Assembly (NCBI GenBank): GCA_029449235.1
Contig: JANATG010000006.1
Span: 1,860,001 to 1,924,000, forward strand
Direction: 5' to 3'
Source: Linnemannia schmuckeri
Lineage: Eukaryota > Mortierellomycota > Mortierellomycetes > Mortierellales > Mortierellaceae
DNA length: 64,000 nucleotides
Positions 23,890 through 34,017 of the stretch are shown here, piece by piece; positions within the stretch are counted from its first letter, which is position 1; each line of letters starts with the position of its first letter. The notes beneath the pieces were generated by a model, which ran no database searches, was not told the origin of the DNA, and was given only the letters and a program-made list of their open reading frames with translations. Both the position numbers and the translations under genes were made by a program.

Positions 23890-26800
23890 TTACAGTCCCC
23901 CAGGTCCATACATGCTCTCGCCAGGAGCCCTTTGTGCCACTGGAATGGGCGAATTGACAATTGGAATCGGCGTTGGCTGGATCGTGTTTTTCCTGTTGTT
24001 GCTGCTGTTAAAGTTGCTGTTGTTATTGTTGTTAAAGTTGTTGTTGTTATTGTTAAAGTTGTTTCCTCCGTTGTTGTTGTTGTTGTTGTTGTTGCCATTG
24101 TTAAAGTTGTTTCCTCCGTTGTTGTTGAAGTTGTTGTTGGGACCGCGGTTGTTGTTGTTGAAGTTGTTGCCATTGTTGTTATTGAAATTTCCTCCGTTAT
24201 TGTTGAAGCTACCTCCACTGTTGCCGTTATTGAAATTGTTTCCTCCGTTGTTGCTGTTGAAGTTGTTTCCACCGTTGTTACTGTTGAAGTTGTTGTTGGG
24301 GCGATTGTTGTTGTTATTGTTATTGAATCCCCCATTGTTGAAGTTTCCTCCGCTGTTGTTGTTGTTGTTGAAGTTTCCTCCGTTGCTGTTGTTGTTAAAG
24401 TTTCCTCCATTATTGTTGTTGAAATTGTTACCACCGTTGTTGTTATTGAATCCACTGTTGTTGTTATTAAAACCGCCGTTGTTGTTGTTAAAACCGCCGC
24501 CATTAATGTTGTTGAATCCACCGCTATTGCTGCTGTTGTTGCTGCTGTTGGAATTGGGTGGGTAACCGCCAGGTCCGCCAAAAGGGTATCCACCAGGAGG
24601 ACCATTAAGTCCAGGGCCAGCGCCACCCATGTTTTGAGTAATGGGCAGAGGCTGTGCGGGCGCATAGGGAGAAGCGCCAGGGCCAGGTGGGTACACATTG
24701 CCCTGAGGTGGGAATCCAGCGTTGGCAACAGGGAATCCTCCTGGTCCAGCACCAACACCAGGAACGACGCCCTGAGGGTAAACAGGTCCGGGTACTACAG
24801 CGCCGCCAACAGCAGGGTAACCTGCAGGTGGGAATCCGCCAGCAAGGGGGGGCTGTCCTGGGAATGAGTGGCGTTTGTTGGGATCAGTAGCAATGCTGGG
24901 GTCGACATAGGGCACGCTGGCTGCGGGGTAACCGGGATAGACATTCGCAGCAGCGTAAGGGTTGACGGGTACAGCGGGCTGTCCATAGGGGGTTGCAGCT
25001 GGAGGAATTTGAGGCGTGTGGTGCCCGACATAATGCTGTCCTCCTGAAGGCGAAACGGGACGTGCAGCGCCAGGAGCAAGGGTACCATAAGGATATCCAG
25101 TCACAGGGGCCACCATGGGAACCTGAGGGGTTGCTGGCTCTGGGACAACTGGGGGTTTGTAGACTGGACCCTCATCAACGTCACTATCACGCTCCTCTGG
25201 CTTTTCCTCTGGCTTCTTAGTCTCCTTGACAGGGTGAATAGGGCGGCGTGCGCCCACGCCGGTCGTAGGTGCTGTATTTGTCCTGTTCGACTTATGTGTT
25301 GGGTGTTTGGGGTCCTATTATTCATGCAAGAGTCAGATAATTTTTGTTGTAGGAATGAGTTCAATGGTGCACATGCGACGGGAAAATCTGTTCGAGAGTG
25401 TGGCAGGACAACCAAGAGAGAGAGGCATGGGCAGTGGGTGTTTACTACTTACGTGGGAATAGTATGTCAACTGCAGCAACAGTTCTCCTGCTTCCCTTCC
25501 CTTATACGAAAGCTGGAACCAATCTATAACGCATTGGGATTGTCAGCAAAAACAACAGTGTGAGAATCTGCCATGTCCTTCGAAGTTAATCCTCGTCTTG
25601 GCTCGTTGATGTCGATGTTGAATAGCGGGTAAATACCGCCCACGCCCAGCCTGCCTATCGTACATACCATCTTGCTCGCCATACTCCATGACTCTGACCA
25701 TGTTGATGACACAGTCTCCGATCAAATCGTTCTTTTGAGGATCCTCGTCCAGACAAGTGACATAGAGTGATGTGGCGTCTTTGGCATCGCTCTCATACAT
25801 GAAGATATTAATCTATGTGTGCAAAAAGTTAACGATTAGAACAAGTTAGCCGATACTCCACAACACTTTTATTTCTCCGTACGGCCTGCTGCTGTCACTC
25901 TTGCTATTCGTAGCGTAGCTCATTTTTTGTTGGCAGTGCCCCTTTCTTGACCAACACCGCCCGCCCGCGTGCACGAGGTATAAAATAAAGAGACTTCGCT
26001 GTCTTTGAGCTCTGAGCGTCCAGATGACCAAGCCAAAAAAAAAAAAAAAAAAGACGGCCGTGGAAGATGACGGAAAATATCGAATACCAAACAAAATCAT
26101 ACAAAGAGAGCACACACCGGCGCTCTCTCTCCTCCCCTCCTCTTCCTCCTCCTTATTCCCACATGGTCCTCATTCAAATATCCTCTCCCTTTTCAGTACC
26201 CCGCCTTGGTCATGGCGATGATGATGTTTATATTCTCTTTTTCTAGTTGTTATTCCTCCCGACCTGTTCTTTTCCTTTCCCTTCTCCCATGCGCCCCTGC
26301 ACCCTCTTTCCCTCTTATTTCCTTCCTGGTAAGCAATTGAAAAAGTGGACAGACAGACAAGCAGGGCCGAGGGTCGGAACACCCTTCAGTTGAACCCGCA
26401 TGAATCGTTTTTTTGCCTTTTTCCGCACCATTTTCCCAGCCTCGTTAAGCATCGCCTCGACCACTGTCGTCCTTTGTCGTTCGTTATCGTTCTCTGTTGA
26501 ACGCTATCGTTTACACAGCAGTCTTTGCCGCCCATTATCGTTTCCTTTGTCATTTTTCCTGTGTCGCTCTCATTCATCCTACTCTCACAAAGCATTTTTT
26601 TCTCTATACCTGATCATCCTTCCAGCGGGGGCGCTGTCCTCCGCGGACATCCGTTGTGCTCCTCTTGGCGACGTTTCCAAGTTTGAAGAGGATAAAAGGG
26701 TCCTGTTTTCCGAATCGCTCGCGGTTAGGAAGATCTCGACCTTGAATAGGGATAATCACGAGTTCACCTGGTAAGAGGAGTAGGGACAAATAAAACGAAA

Positions 26801-27203
26801 GGAAGGAAAGAAGTAAGCGGATTTGTAGGAAGAGTGTAAAAGTGAGAACTCATGTCCAATGGGTTTCATATCATTTGAACGGCGGAGAAGGATGGGTAAG
26901 GCCGAGGACGAGATGAGGAAGTAGAAACAAAGGGACAAAGGCGTGTGTGTGCATGTGTGTATGCGTGAGAACAGTCCCTCATCTCGCCTCTTAGACCTCC
27001 CGACTCGTGTGCCGTGTGTGTGTGCATGATGAACCACTAGCTCCCCCATCTCGGCAAAGAGGGGATGATTAGAAAAAGTGTGCTGTTTCTCTCTTACCGA
27101 TGGGAATCTTGCCCTCGTCGGGATCAACGAGTGGTTCTGGCAGGGGTTTGTTCATATTTGTGGGTGCGTTGTTGCGGACGGCCGCATTCAAAAAGCGCTG
27201 CAT
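23890..27203 (-). CDS. C2-domain protein with Asn-rich/prion-like tail (Fic1/Inn1-like)
   Basis: Five exons: 27203-27098, 26767-26610, 25812-25668, 25523-25453 and 25314-23890; 634 residues. Intron 2 is 797 nt. The N-terminal part is a single C2 domain: GELVIIPIQGRDLPN, then a FGKQDPF core, ending in DWFQLSYKGREAGELLLQLT. This closing strand matches the ingression/cytokinesis C2 proteins (S. pombe Fic1, S. cerevisiae Inn1), which link membrane ingression to septum synthesis. After the C2 domain come a Lys/Glu-rich linker, a Pro/Gly/Tyr-rich segment with PxxP-type motifs, and about 190 residues that are mostly Asn with Gly, Phe and Ser (GGNFNNN units). It ends in GESMYGPGGL. Membrane or cytokinesis function is inferred from the C2 family; the tail looks aggregation-prone. 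Confidence 0.85.
23980..24550. repeat. Degenerate GTT/GTTATT (Asn codon) repeat tract
   Basis: AAC/AAT codons on the minus strand, broken by GGA, TTC and CCT codons, encode the Asn-rich tail of the C2 protein. The other frames give long open Val, Leu or Thr runs, which are artefacts. Confidence 0.85.
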
Positions 27204-29137
27204 AGTGATGGTTGGCTAATAGTAGCTGGCTGGCTTTGGGTGTATGTGCGTGTGTATGGTAAGTTGTTCTCCTGAAGTTGTTCCTGTGAGTAACAAGTTT
27301 GCTGCCTGCTGTGTTTGTTATGGGCGCAGAAAACGAGAGAGTGTTTGGCGAGTGAACGTAAAAATAGAAAAGAACGAGTGGAGTTGAAGAAGAAGAGGAA
27401 GAAGGAAGAAGGGGAGAAGAGGGAGAAGAATGAATAAAGAGAAAGAAGGCGGAAGAAAATACAAGCAGGGCTGCTGATTTTGTCTTTTCACGCTAACGAA
27501 TCGACCCTTCCTTCTCTCCTTCCGTCCTTCGGCTGTTCTTCATTTTTCGCCCCTCGATGTCATTTTCTTTTTTTTTTTTTTTCCTTCTCGCTCCCGCTCC
27601 GAATGAATATCCATCCCCTCCCATGCGTGGAGCATACATACACATAAAAAAACTCACTCTTTCAAAACACATCCAGTTTCCGCTTAGTCTGACACCCCTT
27701 CTCCTTTGAATGTCAACTCAACCACTTCTTTAATATGGTTGAATTCCTCCTGCTCCTCTCCTTATGGCGCCTGGACCCCTTTTGTTCTTCACTCCACGAA
27801 GACAAAAAAAGCGCGAACAAACAAAAAGAATCAAGATCTGACTCAAACAGCCTTCATTCTGCACAGCCGAGTCCCTTTCTAAACCAACCGATAAAAATAA
27901 AAATCTCGCAGTATTCATTTGCTTCACCCCTGACAGAGAGAGAGAAATACATGGACATGCATCTATCTGCAAGAAGAACGTCGACAACAAACATCCAACC
28001 TGGACACAACGACATCATCGCTGATATCACTGATCACTCTTTTGTTTACTTAACTTACCAAAATATTTTTTTTAGCTAATGGTATTAAAACCCAAAAGAT
28101 TGGTGGCGCACCTGGACCGTATTCACCCTCATGCTTAGCTACATGCACAGCAAAAAAATGTCGGCACTGCTTCTTCACCCCTCCTACGTGTCGCAGCCAC
28201 TGTCAACCGAAGCTTTGGTGTTCTCGTCTAGCTCTTGAGACATTTTCGTTGCCTAACTTATCCATAAGAAACACAACGTTGATCCCATCAACCTTGCGAA
28301 AAACTAAACCATGGCTGTTATGGAATAAAGGGAATAACCTCACTTTAGTTCCTGTTGCGACTTTCGATCTTCATCAAACTGCAGTTATCTCTACTTTGTG
28401 AAGAAGTCTCAGTGGTACCATTAACCATTTGACACGTCTACTACCAAAATCGTTCATCGACTTTGTAATGGTACAAGAAGGATCGAAGAAAGAAAGGGCC
28501 AAAAAGGACGATCAGAGCAAGCGAGTTAAAGCGGGGTCAGGCAAATGGCGAAAGGAGGAATCAAAAGTTCAACCTGAATTACAGTATACGAAAATAAAGA
28601 CGCCGCGTCAAAGGGCAACTGCGCAGACCAACAGACAAACAAACAGAGCAAAAGCAATAATGACAATACAAGCAAATGGTACTCATCCTTCTTATTAATT
28701 CGTTCGTTGACTCACTCCAGCCACACACATGCTTACCTTTACTCCCATCAGCCATCATCTTTGGCCCCTTGATGACAGATCACATTCACCATGCAAATGT
28801 TCATGGCAGCATGTGTATATGCGTTAGAGTTCAAAGCGTCCAGGGAATAAGCAAGTACCATTGCTGCGGAAAACAGGAAACTCGTCCACATCTGCTGCCA
28901 CTGCGGACAGGGGATCAATTGTTTCAACAAAAGTCAGAAGTCGAAACAATACGCCGTCTTGGCTGCCCTTGTCTGTTCTTCTTTCCCCCGGAAACCTTCT
29001 TTTTCTGTTTTGTGTTTCCACATAAATACCACACACTCCATCTCTTTTTTTTTGTTTCCTCATTCACTTTCAATTTCGCAAACAACCTTCCACCTCCTCT
29101 ACTGCCACCGCCACCTCACAAAAAAAGCATAACAAAT
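27204..29137. other. 1.9-kb divergent intergenic region
   Basis: This lies between the C2-domain gene (-) and the N-acetyltransferase (+), so it holds both promoters. It is GA-rich at 27370-27450 and T-rich near 27570-27585. A CT-rich stretch and a CCACC-rich leader precede the acetyltransferase ATG. No coding exon or RNA gene is recognised. Confidence 0.5.
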
Positions 29138-30163
29138 ATGTCAATTGATTCAACACCCCCTCAGGAACATTTCACCCGCGAGCAGATATTCGGCATCCTC
29201 AACCGGATCGCCTTTCCTCTCTCACACCTCCCACCCAACACCCTCCCAGAACCCACCTTGGCCACTCTGCAAGAACTCCAAACCCGTTTCGTAACCACCA
29301 TCCCCTTCGAGACCCTTTCCCTCCGTACCACAGCTTCTCGCGGCGTCGACATCTCCCTTGAGGGCATCTATGACCGCATGATTGTCCAGAAGCGCGGCGG
29401 TTGGTGCTTCTCCCTCAACCGACTCGGATACGAACTCTTGCTCGGACTCGGATTCAGGACCCAGTTCACCATCGGTCGTGTCTGCAAACCCCTCAAACCA
29501 ACCGACCCCCTTAACTACTCTGCAAAGACCCATCGTGTCAGCATTGTCCGCTTCCTCGACGAGGCCACAGGATCCGATACAAAGTACCTCTTCGACATTG
29601 GATTCGGAAACTCTTCCCAACTGCCCATCCAGCTCAAGGAAGGGGCCACCATCGAATTCAAAGGCCACATTCGACGCATGTCCACGCGAACCCACAACCA
29701 GGCCCAGCCCGAGATCCTTGGCAACTCACCCTTTGTCATGTGGTGCTTTGAAGAATACCTCCCCGCCGAGGATACGTGGGTCCCCTGTTACGTTTTCACC
29801 GAGCAACAGTTCTACGAGAACGACTGTCAGGTCGCCAACTTTTATACATGTTACTCCCCCGCCTCCGTATTTTTCAAGGCCTTTTGGTGCATCCGCTCCA
29901 CCCTCGAGGGCGATTATTATCTCTTGCTCGAAAAGAGACTCATAATCAAGAATGCAAAGGGTCTGGTCAAGCAGATCGATTTCTTGAAAGAGCAGGATCG
30001 CCTTGATGCCCTTAAGGAGTACTTTGATATCGTCCTTACCGACGAAGAACTCAAACACCACGACTCTTGGATCGTCCCTGTCGAACCTATTGCCGAGGCA
30101 GTACCTGCCGTCGATGCCTCCGTCGAGTCTGCTACCTCTTCCGCTGCCGCATCGTTTGTCTAG
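29138..30163 (+). CDS. Arylamine N-acetyltransferase (NAT family)
   Basis: Cytosolic enzyme transferring an acyl group from acyl-CoA to arylamines or hydroxylamines through an acyl-cysteine intermediate. Single exon, 341 residues. The Cys-His-Asp triad is visible as Cys90 in RGGWCFSLN, His132 in KTHRV and Asp153 in LFDIGFG. The usual signature is RGGxCxExN; here the Glu position is Ser. The start at 29138 (ATGTCAATTG) follows a C-rich leader; the frame stays open farther upstream by chance, but that part shows no family similarity. The C-terminal Ala/Val/Ser-rich tail is longer than in bacterial NATs. In fungi such enzymes detoxify benzoxazolinone-type plant or bacterial aromatics; that role is inference here. 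Confidence 0.92.
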   Translation: MSIDSTPPQEHFTREQIFGILNRIAFPLSHLPPNTLPEPTLATLQELQTRFVTTIPFETLSLRTTASRGVDISLEGIYDRMIVQKRGGWCFSLNRLGYELLLGLGFRTQFTIGRVCKPLKPTDPLNYSAKTHRVSIVRFLDEATGSDTKYLFDIGFGNSSQLPIQLKEGATIEFKGHIRRMSTRTHNQAQPEILGNSPFVMWCFEEYLPAEDTWVPCYVFTEQQFYENDCQVANFYTCYSPASVFFKAFWCIRSTLEGDYYLLLEKRLIIKNAKGLVKQIDFLKEQDRLDALKEYFDIVLTDEELKHHDSWIVPVEPIAEAVPAVDASVESATSSAAASFV

Positions 30164-30428
30164 ATGTCTAGTAGACTCTGAATAAGATCAAGCACAAGAT
30201 TGGATAACTATCTCATAACCATTTGCAATTCATAGAAACGCCACCAACATAATATCATCTTTGTTTTTCACCATTACCCTTGACTAAATGCCCCTTCCTT
30301 GTCATATTCGGAGCTCAATCAGCTCCTTCAACTACTGTATGTACAATATCAAGGTGCGCGTTGTTTTGCTATTTTTATGTGGCATAACAAAAAAGGGGAG
30401 TAAACTGCACTAGTTAGATAAAGAAGCT

Positions 30429-33400
30429 CTAGAAGCCGGGGAAAAAGGAGCCGAGCTCGTCCTGTTCGCCAATAGGATAAACACCATACTGCTCTGCATC
30501 TTCGGGATAATCGTCAAAGTTGCTGGCATCGCCCTCGCCCATAATTGTCGGCCTGTACGGTGCCTCAATCTGTCTCGAGTAGACCTGATCCCAATTTACA
30601 CCCTCGAACCATGCATGGTTCTTAATATCCGTCGCGCCTCCCCTCAAGTTTCCGTACCGCTTCGTCAAATCCGCCGTCAGCAGTCGCTTCAACAGATCCT
30701 TGAGCGCAGGCTGGAAATGAGGTGGGTACCGCACCTTTCCTGCCATGATCTTCCCGTACAACTTGATATGGTCCTCGTCAAAGAACGGCGGAAAGCCTGC
30801 ACACATCTCAAACATCAACACGCCCATCGACCACCAGTCCACTGCCTTTCCGTATCCCTTCGACTGAATGATCTCTGGTGCAAGGTAATCCGGTGTTCCG
30901 CACAGCGTCCATGTCATGTTCTGAGGCACATGCTTTGCAAATCCAAAATCGGTAATCTTGATATGGCCCATCGAGTCCAGCAGCAGGTTCTCTGGTTTGA
31001 GATCTCGGTAGATCACTGCGTGCGAGTGAAGGTATTCCAGCGCCAATAAAACCTCACAGGTGTAAAACCGTGCTACATGCTCTGGGAATCTCTATTGACA
31101 AGAATGGAAAATAAACAACACAGAGCGCGTGAGTATGGACTTGCTTTGTTGAAAGTAATGGTGGCGTGTGGTATATGCACACACACAAAAAGACATGAAG
31201 ACTGAAAGGGGAGTATTTGAGAGAGTGGATCCAGATTAAGGCACTTCAAGACAAAAGGAGAAAGTATAAAAAGGGGGTAAAAACGAACTGGGTAACTCTA
31301 TGATGAAGACAAGACGGGAACTGGAACTGGGAGAAAGCAAGGCATGCACGGCAACAAAGGACAGAGGCAGAAATAATTGAGCAGTGCCATTTCAATACAT
31401 TGAGCGCCCAAAAATATACAAATTTCATCAAGCACCGCATTGCTTGTGCTTCCCCTCTTGTTTTTTCGCGTTCCGTTCGCGACGTTCGACTGACACCAAG
31501 CAGACAAACAAACAATAGGCCAACAAACACAGACACCAACAGAAAGAAACAACACACAATCCAATCCAGCTCTAAAAAACCAATCAGGTCCTCTTTCGCC
31601 CAAAATGCATGAAAGGCGGGGAAAGTATGACCCCAACGATACACACATACACACAAAGGGAATGAGAGAGAAATAAGCCCCATGTACCTGTACAATATAT
31701 CCTTGGACAGAGTGAATGAGAAAGAGAAGGACCGCTGTGAAAAACAACCATACCACTCATTGATCGTTCTCGGACAGTCAGCTGGATTATAGCGCACACT
31801 CATTAGGGTTCTAACCCACCCGCACAGAAACAAACACACGCCCTTTCATTTAATCTACAGTGACTCGACCGTACCTGTTCTTCGACCAACAAAGCTGTCT
31901 GTCGCAGTAACGCACCCATCTCACGTATTGTACTATCCTGTTGCTAACGTTACGTTAGCTCTTCATATTCTTCTTCTCAACCTCCCGCACCCTGTTCCCG
32001 CTTTGACAATCTCCGTCCATTTGCGTAATGGAAGGGGTGGATTTGAGGGTAAGAGAAGAAAGGGGGCATAGGGGGAGTAAAAGGATCAGCAACACAAACA
32101 TACACACACGCACGCACGCAAGCGCACCATCCTCGATCGACTTTTTTTCTTTTCTCAGTCTTGTTACCACTGTTGGTCATCAACCCATTTCGCGCTGTTA
32201 ATATACTCCCTCTTTTTTCCTCTGTACAAAAGAGAGGAGAGAAAGTAAAAAGGTGCTCGTGCTCGAATACAACCCCGCCCTATTTCATCTCGACCCACAG
32301 GCAGGGGGTTTAAAAATAACAATCGGGGAAAAGGAGACGAAGAGAGTCGAATTCATGCAACCTTGAACAGCAACAACAACAACAACTCCTATTACAACAA
32401 CAGCAACGACAACAACAACAACAGCAGCAGCAGCAACAACAACAACAGCATCAACTCACATTCCCTTCCTTGCTATTTGCACATACTTTTCGCTCTAGCC
32501 TGCTCGTTCGCTCACCCGCTTGCCCTTTTGATAAAATATCCCCCCAAAGGTTATTTGAACCATTGAATCATCCTCTGTAGTATCATTCTTCTGAGCACAA
32601 CCTATTATTTTGCATGGATGTCTCCGTTTGTATATATCGCCCTCTTTTTTTGCCTGCCGTCCGAGAATTAAGGCCCAGATCCTTCACTCAACTCACTTTC
32701 TTTGTCACCGTGGTTGGTCAGTCCATCACTCACACAACACACACACCTTCACCACTACCACATATCCTTCAAACAAGCCTAGCCCACCCGTCGCACTTTT
32801 CTGGTCACGATGTTAATGCATGGACGTACTTTCTCGCTCTTTCTCACTTTCTTCTGTGTCCGAATATGCACGTATGGCTGGCTGTATATGAGAGCAACCA
32901 GGAAAAAAACCGAAGAACCGACGAGAAAAAAAGCTACACACAAAATACTCGACACAGGAGCACCAGATGCAAGCGGTATTAACTGGATCCAGCTCCCAAC
33001 TTACCCAGACACACTCTCACATTCTCACCACTGAACTTTTGCTCACACACCCTCACCTCATGTCATGTCCCGCTTGTACTCTTGTGTATGCCGCATCTCC
33101 TTTTGTTCCACCTCATCCTCCCTCAATCTTGCTAAGACACCCCTCGTTTTTTCCAATGTTGCCGTTTTTATCTTTTTCTCGCTGGTTCACGCGCGCCTTT
33201 CTTTTCACCTTCAGAGGGCATCTTTCATGTTTTGCATCAAATGTCATATCACACACTCTCCACAATTTGCACACCAGTCATACACATGTCCCAAAAACCA
33301 AAAACGACACCCAAACAAATAAAAACAGAAAAGAGCAGAGAGTGTGTGTGTGTGAACTGAATGAAGAAATATAAAGGAGTGTGTGGTGTGCTGCTGCAAG

Positions 33401-33984
33401 TTACCTGACTCTTCCGAAGAACCGAAAACAACTCGCCTCCGACGACATAATCCATAACCATATAGAGGTTCCGGACATCCTGAAAAGTGCCCCACATGTT
33501 AATCAGGAACGGGTGTTCGACTCGCTCTAGAATCATCTTTTCGTTGTTGGTGTGCTCGACTTGCTTGAGGCGGACGACCTCGGTCTTCTTGAGGACCTTC
33601 ATTGCGTAGAATCGAGAGTTGAACCGAGACTGGACCAAGTGAACGCGACCAAAAGATCCGGTGCCGAGTGTGCGGTGGATACGAAAATCATCGAGATTGA
33701 ACTTGCGCCGAGTTGTCGTTGCTTGTTGTTGTGGTACTCTTTGAACTTGTTGTGCCTGTTGTTGGGCCAATTGGGCTAACCGTTGCGCTTGCTGAGCCTG
33801 TTGCTGGGCCTGCAATGCTAGTGCCTGAGCTTGTGGATCTTGAACTTGTGGTGTCTGTCGCAACTGTTGTTGCTGTTGTTGTTGTTGTTGTTGTTGTTGT
33901 AGGAGTAGCTGCTGCTGTTGCTGTTGTTGTTGAAGCAATTGTTGCTGCTGTTGGAGTTGTAGTTGTTGTTGTTGCTGTTGCTGC

Positions 33985-34017
<33 letters not shown>

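Noticed and set aside
23814..24867. Long Thr-, Val- and Leu-rich frames at 24 kb
   Set aside because: Alternative readings of the GTT/AAC repeat that encodes the Asn-rich tail.
28676..29137. Upstream in-frame extension of the N-acetyltransferase to an ATG at 28676
   Set aside because: The extra 154 residues are low complexity and unlike the family; the ATG at 29138 gives the expected N-terminus.
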